Made by a program: the position numbers and the translations under genes. A stretch of 64,000 nucleotides of DNA from VAXT01 sp963774625 (GTDB taxonomy: Bacteria > Actinomycetota > Thermoleophilia > Gaiellales > Gaiellaceae). Within the stretch, counting starts at the first letter, position 1; every line of letters starts with the position of its first letter. Shown in pieces: positions 50,234-57,557 of the stretch. The DNA lies in assembly GCA_963774625.1 (NCBI GenBank), contig CAVZFQ010000013.1, forward strand, positions 434,001 to 498,000, given 5' to 3'. Under the pieces are notes generated by a model that saw only the letters and a list, made by a program, of their open reading frames with translations, had not been told where the DNA came from and searched no databases.

Positions 50234-52390
50234 CTAATCGTCGTCGTCATCGTCGTGGTGCCCACCTTCGTCAACCGGGCACGGCGTGACGTAGAACAGC
50301 GAGTCCGACGAGCGGGCGTGCTGCTGCCCGTGCGCGTCGGAGTGCTGCGAGTAGCGATCAGCCCAGGCGTCGGACTGCTCGCAAGCCGGGTTCCGGCCTG
50401 TTTGTGTCCGAGACGAGCGGCCGTTCCGGGCGTCGGTCCACATTGCCCAGACGTTGCCGTCGTTGTCGACCTGCACGTTCTCGTAGTCACCGCAGAAGAT
50501 CCCGGCCCTGAAGCAGTAGTCCAGGTTGTACGGAGTATCGGAGATCCCGAAATTCCGGAACGGGAAGGTGTTCTGGGGTGGGTCGACGTAGTTGTCCGGC
50601 GGATTGACCGGCCCCGCCGGCTGCGTGATGATCGCCGCGTTCGGATGGACGCACTGGCGACCGGCAGCCGTCGTGATCGGTCCCGTCGTCGTGATGTGGC
50701 AACGGCCGCCCCAGAACCAGTGCAGGTAGTTGCCCTGCCGGGTCTTGGAGGTTGGCCATTCACCGACGCCGACCGGCGACGTGGTGTCGAGACGCCGGTC
50801 CTGCCACACACCGTGCAGCCGCCCGCTCCTCGAGATGTCGAGCCACGGGAAGATCTGGTCGTTCCCCGTGTGGACACCAGCCGGACAGGCAGGGCGCCCG
50901 CCGCGGCCACAGTCACGAAGGGCCGGAGTCGTCGACGGGTCGTCATTGACCCGCGTCGGCCCTGCCCAGGTCGTGCCGCCGTCGGTCGACTTGAAGCCCG
51001 ACACGTCGGCGTTGGAGCTGACCCGCGTGCCGTTGCGGTTGTCGGCGATGACCAGGTAGAGGTCATCGGCGAACGCGCCGCCGCGCTTGTCGACGATGAA
51101 TGCACCGCGTGCGTTCATGCGGTAGCAGCTGTTCGTCAACACCGACCGTCCACCCTGCTGGCCACGAGTGGCGCAGTCGGGCCTGCCGCCCGCAGCGCCT
51201 GACTGCGGGAAGTTGACGTCGAACACCGGCGTGATGAACAACGGCGGTGACCAGGTCGCGCCTCCGTCGAACGACTTGACGATCACGTACTGGTTCTCGT
51301 CAGGCGTGTCGAAGTTCTCGAAGAGCACGTACACGGCGCCGTTCGTCGGCTGGACGAGCGGCTGTGAGCCCTGGTTGTCGCTGCAGCCGGCTGCTCCGCC
51401 GACGCAGAACGCTGCACTGCCGTTGATGACCTGTGCCGGCGACCAAGACCGAGCCCGGTCGTCGGAGTGGCTCTCGAAGATCCTCGAGCCCACGTCGTCG
51501 AATCGGGTCCACGTGATGTAGATCCGATCCGGGCCGACATGACCGTCCGGGCACGGAGTGGGTGTGTGCGTAGGCGTGAAGCACTGCGGTGCGACGCCGT
51601 TCGGCCGCGGCCCCGCAGTCCCGTACGGCTTGTCGTCGAACGGAACGCTTCCGTTCAGGATGCCGTCGGGATCGGGATTGAACGTGACGACGCCGTCGCC
51701 GGGCTGGCGCGGGTCGCCGTTCCCACCACAGACTCCGCCCGCGTTCGGAACGCAAGGCCGCGTCCACGTGAATCCGCCGTTTGTCGAGCGGTTCACGAAG
51801 ATGCCACCCGTGTCGTTCTCCCGCTCGAAGCGGATCTGCCCGTAGTACGCGGTCCCGTCCCGGTCGAAGATCGCGATCGGGTCGCCGCCACCGTCGATGT
51901 GATCCTTGGGCGCGGCGGCCGGGTATGAGCCCGGCGTCGGGAAGTGGGTGATCCCGTCGTACCAGTTGTGGCCACGGTCGGTCGTCACGTAGAAGCCCGA
52001 CGAGCCCCAACCGAGCCGGTAGTCGTTAGCTCCACCGAAGACGTTGTGCGTGTCCTCCGGATTGATCGCGATGCTCATCTCGTCTTGCGGCATGCATGCG
52101 AGGTCCTGGTTCAGGCGGATGTCGTCGCCTCGATCGCTGAGCCGCTCGACCGCATCCTCGTCCGTGCGGCGCAGGCTCCGATCTCTGATTCCTGCCTGCG
52201 GGCACTCTGTGATGTTCGCTCCGAGCGCGACGTCACCAAACTCGACGCCGCCCGAAACGTCGGCCGACTTGGCCCCGGTCGGGAAATCTCGCCCAGTGCT
52301 ACCCGACGAATGGGCCGCTGCGGACCCTCCAAGAACTAGCAGCGCGACAAGCGCCGCCAGGAGGGCCCAAACTCCTGTGAGCCTCCTCAA
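50234..52390 (-). CDS. Secreted BNR/sialidase-like beta-propeller protein
   Basis: TTG at 52390 is preceded by GAAGGGAGAGG. A signal peptide with core WALLAALVALLVLGGSAAAH follows. The 718-residue mature chain contains several Asp-box motifs (SxDxGxTW type): TTDRGHNWYDG, STNGGFTWTRP, KSFDGGATWSPPLF and KSTDGGTTWAGPTRV, pointing to a six-bladed sialidase-like propeller. Catalytic Arg triads of true sialidases are not clearly seen. The tail is GGHHDDDDDD, a possible metal-binding or low-complexity end. It could bind or degrade extracellular glycans; activity cannot be asserted. Confidence 0.85.
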   Translation of the reverse strand: MRRLTGVWALLAALVALLVLGGSAAAHSSGSTGRDFPTGAKSADVSGGVEFGDVALGANITECPQAGIRDRSLRRTDEDAVERLSDRGDDIRLNQDLACMPQDEMSIAINPEDTHNVFGGANDYRLGWGSSGFYVTTDRGHNWYDGITHFPTPGSYPAAAPKDHIDGGGDPIAIFDRDGTAYYGQIRFERENDTGGIFVNRSTNGGFTWTRPCVPNAGGVCGGNGDPRQPGDGVVTFNPDPDGILNGSVPFDDKPYGTAGPRPNGVAPQCFTPTHTPTPCPDGHVGPDRIYITWTRFDDVGSRIFESHSDDRARSWSPAQVINGSAAFCVGGAAGCSDNQGSQPLVQPTNGAVYVLFENFDTPDENQYVIVKSFDGGATWSPPLFITPVFDVNFPQSGAAGGRPDCATRGQQGGRSVLTNSCYRMNARGAFIVDKRGGAFADDLYLVIADNRNGTRVSSNADVSGFKSTDGGTTWAGPTRVNDDPSTTPALRDCGRGGRPACPAGVHTGNDQIFPWLDISRSGRLHGVWQDRRLDTTSPVGVGEWPTSKTRQGNYLHWFWGGRCHITTTGPITTAAGRQCVHPNAAIITQPAGPVNPPDNYVDPPQNTFPFRNFGISDTPYNLDYCFRAGIFCGDYENVQVDNDGNVWAMWTDARNGRSSRTQTGRNPACEQSDAWADRYSQHSDAHGQQHARSSDSLFYVTPCPVDEGGHHDDDDDD

Positions 52391-52450
52391 TCTTCCTCTC
52401 CCTTCTACTGTCGTGTGGCGCGCCACCGTGTCGGCCCGCCAACCGGCGCA

Positions 52451-52479
52451 AATATACGACTCGATAGGGTCGAGCGCAA
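52451..52479 (-). promoter_or_regulatory. Promoter of the BNR-repeat gene
   Basis: On the minus strand TTGCGC (52479-52474) and TATATT (52456-52451) are separated by 17 bp. The -10 is 5/6 to consensus and the -35 matches only at TTG. It is placed about 60 bp before the TTG start. Confidence 0.5.
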
Positions 52480-52518
52480 CGGGAGGATCCGCCAGGTTGA
52501 ACCAGGTAGATAGGTGTT

Positions 52519-53856
52519 CTAGCGCTCTGCGCGTGCGAAGAGCGGGCGCGTCTGGCGGTCGATCTGCGCAATCACCAGTGGCGGCGGCCGACCGAGATAC
52601 ATCCCGTTCTCCAGCAGGCCGTCCGTGACGTCCTCGATCTCGGGCCACGTGGAGATCGCCGGCACATGCCGGATGGTGGCGATCGCGTCCAGCCAAGCCT
52701 GCGAGTTCGCCGGCTTCTGGCTCGGGTCGAGGAATGCATCAGACTCCGCGACCTCCTTCAGGGACGGGACCGTCCGGCCGGTCTTGGCGATCACCGGCGA
52801 GCCCTCGGGCCCGACCGCGTACTCGACGAACCGCCAGGCCGCGTCCTTGGCCTTGGCTGCTTTCGTCATGCAGTACGCATCGGAGTGCAGGATCGACGCC
52901 GGCTTGTCGTAGTACGGCAGCGAGGCGACGTCCCAGTCGAACTTCGCAGCCTCACGAAACGTGGGTACCGCCCGCCGCGAGTCGAGGAACATCGCCAGCC
53001 GGCCGTGGGCGAACCGCGTTTCGTCGTCCTCCGCCTCGACCTCCTCGTCGTTCGGCACGACTCCGAAGACCGTGCGCAGGTCGAAGAACTGGCTGATGGC
53101 CTCCTCGGCCTGCGGCGTGTTCAGCGTGAAGCGAGTCGGGTTCTCGTCGTCGTCGACGACTTCACCGCCGTTCGACCAGATGAACGGAGCGAGCCTGATG
53201 ATCACCGGCTCGACGCCGAGACCGTAGATCGCTGGTGTGGCCGTGCCGGCTTGGGGCATGTCCGGGTCGGCGCCGCGGACCATCTGTCCGTTCTCGTCGC
53301 GCGTCATCTGCTGCGCCTTCACGACGAGCTCGTTCCACAACATGCCGTCCCTCGGCGGAGGAATGTTGAAGCGCTTGAACAGATCCTTGTTGTAGTAGAC
53401 GACCAGGCTCGAGATGTTTTGCGGCAGGCACATCAGCTCGTCCTTCCAGCGGAACGCGTCGAGTGCCTGCGAGTAGAAGTCGTCCTCTTTGAACTTGCTC
53501 GAGTCGCTCACGTAGGGGCCCAACGGCTCGAGCACATCCCGGGACGCGTACTGGCCGTAGAAGCGGTAGTTCATGAGAAACAGGTCTGGCGGCGAGCCAC
53601 CCGAGATGGAGCTGGAGAGGCGAGCGATGAGATCCTCTCGGTCGCTCGCCTCCACCAGCTGGACGTCGATGTCCGGCTCTTCCTCCTCGAACGCCTCGAT
53701 CAGGGTTCGATAGGCGTTGATCTCGGCTGGGTCACCGAAGACGAGAAAGCGCACCGAGCCGGACGACCCACTGTCTGACCCCCCACAGCCGACTACGACT
53801 GCGCACAGGAGGAGGGCCGTGAGCAGCCCGGAGCCGAACTTGGGTAGGGACGCCAT
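52519..53856 (-). CDS. Extracellular solute-binding lipoprotein (family 1, sugar-type ABC)
   Basis: ATG at 53856. The signal peptide ends in the lipobox AVVVGC, so the protein is lipid-anchored outside the membrane. The 445-residue chain has VRFLVFGDPAEINAYRTLIE, PPDLFLMNYRFYGQYASRDV and LVVYYNKDLFKRFNIPPPRD, then FAHGRLAMFLDSRRAVPTFR, typical of sugar-binding proteins of the MalE/UgpB type. No permease or ATPase gene is nearby, so it is an orphan or serves a distant transporter. Upstream are a palindrome (53906-53919) and a GATATC motif (53940). Confidence 0.9.
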   Translation of the reverse strand: MASLPKFGSGLLTALLLCAVVVGCGGSDSGSSGSVRFLVFGDPAEINAYRTLIEAFEEEEPDIDVQLVEASDREDLIARLSSSISGGSPPDLFLMNYRFYGQYASRDVLEPLGPYVSDSSKFKEDDFYSQALDAFRWKDELMCLPQNISSLVVYYNKDLFKRFNIPPPRDGMLWNELVVKAQQMTRDENGQMVRGADPDMPQAGTATPAIYGLGVEPVIIRLAPFIWSNGGEVVDDDENPTRFTLNTPQAEEAISQFFDLRTVFGVVPNDEEVEAEDDETRFAHGRLAMFLDSRRAVPTFREAAKFDWDVASLPYYDKPASILHSDAYCMTKAAKAKDAAWRFVEYAVGPEGSPVIAKTGRTVPSLKEVAESDAFLDPSQKPANSQAWLDAIATIRHVPAISTWPEIEDVTDGLLENGMYLGRPPPLVIAQIDRQTRPLFARAER

Positions 53857-53905
53857 GGCGCTGCATTGAAGTTGCTGCGAACCGTCCCGTCAAGGGTCTA
53901 TTTTT

Positions 53906-53919
53906 GGCTTGATCAAGCC
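53906..53919. promoter_or_regulatory. 14-bp perfect palindrome upstream of the solute-binding protein
   Basis: GGCTTGATCAAGCC is perfectly self-complementary, 49 bp before the ATG of the sugar-binding lipoprotein, and flanked by T5 and TTTT. It has the form of a LacI/GntR-type operator. A small terminator hairpin is excluded by lack of a loop. Confidence 0.5.
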
Positions 53920-53939
53920 GTTTTCCGCGCTATCGCGGT

Positions 53940-53945
53940 GATATC
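53940..53945. promoter_or_regulatory. GATATC motif (fourth copy)
   Basis: GGTGATATCGCA matches the central copy of the cluster at 57111-57150 (GGTGATATCGCC) at 11 of 12 positions. It lies about 84 bp upstream of the solute-binding protein. Confidence 0.35.
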
Positions 53946-53974
53946 GCACGGCTCCGTTCGGTGCTATCAACGAC

Positions 53975-54000
53975 GAGAGGGCCGCCGTGGCGGCCCTCTC
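53975..54000. terminator. Terminator hairpin after the RHH-propeller gene
   Basis: GAGAGGGCCGCC (53975-53986) pairs with GGCGGCCCTCTC (53989-54000). The 10-bp core is the same as at 50183. It lies 25 bp beyond the stop at 54025, on the minus strand. Confidence 0.7.
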
Positions 54001-54024
54001 GCTTCGTTCGTTGCCTAGTCGCGC

Positions 54025-57000
54025 TTAGCGCGGCAGGTTGAGGTACCAGGCGCTGAGCCCGTGCGTGGCCGCGAAGAGCCTTCGCTCCTCGGGCACGATC
54101 GTCAGCCCTGGGACCGTGACGTTCGGCATCCCCGACCCGGCGAGCACCCAGCTGGTGTCTCCATCCTCGAGCTTGGAGACGCCGAAGTCGCTCGACGCGT
54201 ACAGGTCGCCGGTGACATCGTCGTAGACGAGATCGCCGACCGGGAGATCGCCCCAGTCGTGGTCGATGTTCGTCCACGTCGCTGTACCGGTGGCCGGGTT
54301 GAAGTGCACCTCGAAGAGGTGGCCGCCCGGCGCATTCGAGTTGTACCCACTGTACGAGACCCACGCGTGGTTCCCGTCGGCGGGATCGACGTAGATGCTC
54401 GTGATGTACCTGCTCGGAGTCGCGGGAGACGGTAGGTCGATCCGGCTCCAGGTGACCGAGGTCGCGACTCGCCTGGTTCCCAGGCCCGGCTCGGGTGGGA
54501 ACTCGACGACAGGCTCGGCGTTGACGTTCTTGGAGACGAAGACGCGACCGGTTGAGGTCGCAGCCCACGCCGTCGACGCGTCGTCCTTCGTCCGTTCGAC
54601 CGCGGACAGGTTGCCGCCGGCTCGATCGCCCCACGCGGCATCGGTCAGCCGAACGTTGCCGAGCTCGGCCCAGTCGCCGCACTGGGCGCTGAAGTTGCCC
54701 GTCCATTCGTTGCAGACCACGTGCGCCTCGGCGATCGTCCTCGTGCCGAGACCGGCGGTCTTCGTCCGGTAGGCGGTGCGGTTCGTGCCGGCGAACATGG
54801 TCTTCGAGACGACCGGGTCTCCGATCACTGGAGCGTAGAACTCGCCGCCGGTCTGTAGCGGGTCGCCCGTCCAGATCCACCTCTCGAAGTCACCGTTCTC
54901 GAAGTTCACGTCCGGCGACGCGCCGGTGAAGTTGTGGAAGCGGAACGATGGGATCGCGACGTCGAAGCCGGACTGGCCGCCGTCGCCGATCATCGTGTTC
55001 TTCCATTCCTTCTGGTAGTTCTTGCCCTCCCAGGTGCCGTTGTCCTGCGTGCCGCCCTGGAGGATCCGCACGTTGTGCGGGCTCACGGAGAGGCTCTGGA
55101 ACTCCAGCGTGGAGACCCCGGAGTTGGCGCCCTTCAGAAGCGCAGGGATGCGCGAGAGCATCTGCCTACACCTCGTCAGATTGTCCCCCGTGAGACCTCG
55201 GCTGTCACACCAGGACGATCGGTTGACGAACTGGCCGTTCGACACCATCACGCCACCGTCGTTCGTCTCCGCGAAGAGGAACGGGTTCTGCGGATGGACT
55301 GCGATGTCGTGCTGGTCGGGATGGAGCCCGTGCGGCTGCACCGGGTCGGTCCCGTCGTAGGTCATGTCGGTGGCGCTGACGCCACCATCCGTCGAGAGGA
55401 CCACGCCACGCTTGTTGGCGATCGTCTCGCCGTACGAGTACGAGCCGCCGATGTAGACGACGTCGGGATGGCCCTTCGGCGTCTCGACGAACTGGTCGTA
55501 CCAGCACTGCCCCGTACACAAGTTGCGTGTCGCCCAGCCTGGGGACGCTGTGGTCGGAGCGGTCAGGTCCGTGAAGACCGGCGCGCCCGTGGCCACGTCG
55601 TCGCTCCGGAACAGCCGCGAGTACTGGCCGCCGGCATTGGTGTGACCTTCGTAGATGTACATCCGAGTCTTGCCGTTGGGCAAGCGGTTGACGTCGATCG
55701 AAGGACGCGTCTGGATGATGGCCGCGTTCAGAGACGGCTGGATCTGCACCCATGTGGCTCCCGCGTCGTTCGAGCGCCAGACACCTCGTGCATACGAGGA
55801 CGCGTAGAGGATGTTCGAGTCCGACGGGTCGAGCTCGACGTTGCGAACGCCGCGCGGCGAGCACACGCCCGTGTTGTTGAACTCGGCGATCGAGCCCGTG
55901 CAGGCGGCGGCGCTGGCCGAGCCGTTGTGGATGAAGCTCCAGGTCGCCCCGCCGTTCGTGGTCTTGTAGAGGCCCCACTTGGTAATGCCCGGAACGGGCC
56001 GGGTCACACCGGCGCAGCACGAGGACGAGTACCCGCGAAGGGCGGTCGTCGTGCTGGCATAGATGGTGTTGGAGTCGCCGGGCTTGACGACGATCGCGCC
56101 GACGCCCTTCCCGGTGAAGTCGGTGTCCCCGATCTTCGTCCAGGTCTCGCCCTCATTGGTCGACTTGTAGAGACCGGCGCCGGCCAGACAGCCGCTGGCG
56201 CAGATGTTGGCCTCACCAGTGCCGGCGTAGATCGTCTTGCGCGTCACGTCATTCGGGTCGAACGTGATCGCTCCCGTGGAGTTGATCCCCAGCGGGCCGC
56301 CCAGGTAGTCCCATTTGACGTTGTTCGCGAAGATGTCCTTCGTGCGCCAGATGCCGCCACCTGCGGAGCTGACATACGCGATGCACTTGTTCGTACACGT
56401 GTCGTCGATGGCAATCGCTGTCGTGCGCCCAGCGGCGACGTACGAGTTCGGTACGTACAGGTCGGCGTTGCGGAAGCGTTCGAGCGGGTAGAGCGCTTCG
56501 CTCGGGCCCGCGAACACCCATTCTCCTCGACGGCCCTTGCCGCGGTTGAACCGGGCCGACTGGGCAGTAGCCGCAGCAGCCGCCCTGTTCATCTCGGAAA
56601 CCGAGATCACCGGGGCCGGATAGGAACGGTGCGCGTACTCCGCGGCAGCAGCGCTGCCCGGGCCCTCGAGGGCCATGCCTTGATTACCTGGCAAGGCCTG
56701 CTTGAGCTTGGCCAGATGTGCTGCCAGCGCGGGTGGTGTCTCCGTTTCTCCCTGAGCGGCAGCCTGGCTGCTGCCACCCCCCGCCGAGAGCACGGCGAGA
56801 GCCGTTGCTGCGGCGACGAGAACGAGCGCGGCAAGCCCGCTTAACGCGAGCCTCTTGCGCCTGCGTGTCATCAACTGTCTCCTCCCCTGTCGGGTCGATC
56901 CCGGGCGCTTCATGCGACCGAAATAGCGGCGTGCTGGGGCCGCCTCTTCGTCGAGGCTTCGCTCGAGCCGGTGCACTAGCTCGGCGTTCAGGCTCCTACC

Positions 57001-57099
57001 TGCCCGCGCGGCGGCCTCGATGATTCGCGGCCGCAACTCCTCGGGCATACGCAGGAGGAATCGGTATTTCTCCCCAGACAACCGCGGGGAGACTGCCAT
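54025..57099 (-). CDS. RHH (Arc-type) domain – transmembrane helix – extracytoplasmic beta-propeller protein
   Basis: One open frame runs from ATG 57099 (GTG 57108 also possible) to 54025. Its first 50 residues, with KYRFLLRMPEELRPRIIEAA and RAGRSLNAELVHRLERSL, match Arc/MetJ-type ribbon-helix-helix domains. A basic linker leads to MTRRRKRLALSGLAALVLVA, a membrane or signal segment. About 900 residues of BNR/VPS10-like propeller follow, with motifs such as KSTNEGETWTKIG, KTTNGGATWSFIH and RSNDAGATWVQIQ. An internal ATG at 56871 has a very strong ribosome site (AGGGGAGGAG, 56881-56890). So either two overlapping starts are used or an intervening stop has been lost. See findings. Confidence 0.8.
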   Translation of the reverse strand: MAVSPRLSGEKYRFLLRMPEELRPRIIEAAARAGRSLNAELVHRLERSLDEEAAPARRYFGRMKRPGSTRQGRRQLMTRRRKRLALSGLAALVLVAAATALAVLSAGGGSSQAAAQGETETPPALAAHLAKLKQALPGNQGMALEGPGSAAAAEYAHRSYPAPVISVSEMNRAAAAATAQSARFNRGKGRRGEWVFAGPSEALYPLERFRNADLYVPNSYVAAGRTTAIAIDDTCTNKCIAYVSSAGGGIWRTKDIFANNVKWDYLGGPLGINSTGAITFDPNDVTRKTIYAGTGEANICASGCLAGAGLYKSTNEGETWTKIGDTDFTGKGVGAIVVKPGDSNTIYASTTTALRGYSSSCCAGVTRPVPGITKWGLYKTTNGGATWSFIHNGSASAAACTGSIAEFNNTGVCSPRGVRNVELDPSDSNILYASSYARGVWRSNDAGATWVQIQPSLNAAIIQTRPSIDVNRLPNGKTRMYIYEGHTNAGGQYSRLFRSDDVATGAPVFTDLTAPTTASPGWATRNLCTGQCWYDQFVETPKGHPDVVYIGGSYSYGETIANKRGVVLSTDGGVSATDMTYDGTDPVQPHGLHPDQHDIAVHPQNPFLFAETNDGGVMVSNGQFVNRSSWCDSRGLTGDNLTRCRQMLSRIPALLKGANSGVSTLEFQSLSVSPHNVRILQGGTQDNGTWEGKNYQKEWKNTMIGDGGQSGFDVAIPSFRFHNFTGASPDVNFENGDFERWIWTGDPLQTGGEFYAPVIGDPVVSKTMFAGTNRTAYRTKTAGLGTRTIAEAHVVCNEWTGNFSAQCGDWAELGNVRLTDAAWGDRAGGNLSAVERTKDDASTAWAATSTGRVFVSKNVNAEPVVEFPPEPGLGTRRVATSVTWSRIDLPSPATPSRYITSIYVDPADGNHAWVSYSGYNSNAPGGHLFEVHFNPATGTATWTNIDHDWGDLPVGDLVYDDVTGDLYASSDFGVSKLEDGDTSWVLAGSGMPNVTVPGLTIVPEERRLFAATHGLSAWYLNLPR
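56881..56890 (-). promoter_or_regulatory. Strong internal ribosome-binding site for the secreted form
   Basis: On the minus strand AGGGGAGGAG lies about 9 nt before ATG 56871, which begins MTRRRKRLAL. It would give a separate exported propeller without the RHH domain. Confidence 0.75.
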
Positions 57100-57110
57100 A
57101 TAGAGCACCT

Positions 57111-57150
57111 GATATCAAGCGAGGTGATATCGCCGGTGTGTGGCAATATC
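57111..57150. promoter_or_regulatory. GATATC repeat cluster, putative operator
   Basis: Near-palindromic copies CCTGATATCAAG, GGTGATATCGCC and GGCAATATCGCC are centred near 57113, 57128 and 57147 (15 and 19 bp apart). ACCT/AGGT arms surround the first spacer. They fill the space between the divergent RHH-propeller and lipoprotein starts, where an Arc-type protein would bind as repeated dimers. Confidence 0.5.
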
Positions 57151-57155
57151 GCCGC

Positions 57156-57494
57156 ATGCTGCGGCAAACCGCGATCGCACTGCTCGTCACAGTCGCGCTC
57201 GGTTGCGGAGCGGGCTCGGCGGACGGCGGCTCAGAAACGGCCGGCAAAGCCTCGCTCCAGGTCGTCGGTCAGGCCCCGCTCACGATTCAAGGGCGCGGCT
57301 TTACCTCTCGGGAGAACGTGCGCGTGTCGGCTGCAGGCCGGCAGTGGCACTCCAAGGCGGGCGCGCGTGGCTCATTCGTGCTCAAGCTGAGCGGCGCCAA
57401 CCCCTGCAGAATCGTGCGCATCGTCGCTGTCGGCTCAGACGGCAGCCGCGCCATCCTGAGGATGATCCCGGCGCGAGCGTGCGCGGCTCCGTAG
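57156..57494 (+). CDS. Small secreted lipoprotein, unknown function
   Basis: ATG at 57156 starts LRQTAIALLVTVALGCGAGS, a lipoprotein signal with lipobox ALGC. The mature part is short (about 90 residues) with VGQAPLTIQGRGFTSRENVR-V and SFVLKLSGANPCRIVRIVAV, a beta-sandwich (IPT/TIG-like) fold by pattern. Two Cys remain. It is divergent from the RHH-propeller gene with the GATATC cluster between. No function is recognised. Confidence 0.75.
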   Translation: MLRQTAIALLVTVALGCGAGSADGGSETAGKASLQVVGQAPLTIQGRGFTSRENVRVSAAGRQWHSKAGARGSFVLKLSGANPCRIVRIVAVGSDGSRAILRMIPARACAAP

Positions 57495-57508
57495 CGCTCT
57501 AGAAAGGT

Positions 57509-57534
57509 GAGGGGCCGCCCGGAGGCGGCCCCTC
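57509..57534. terminator. Bidirectional terminator hairpin
   Basis: GAGGGGCCGCC (57509-57519) pairs with GGCGGCCCCTC (57524-57534) around CGGA. It lies between the small lipoprotein and the convergent subtilase gene. It has the same core as at 50183 and 53975. Confidence 0.8.
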
Positions 57535-57557
57535 GTTCCTTCGCTGTTTCCTAGGTA

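Noticed and set aside
50234..50262. Poly-Asp end of the BNR protein as a tandem-repeat error
   Set aside because: Codons vary between GAC and GAT/GAC forms and the frame and stop are clean; it is simply a low-complexity tail.
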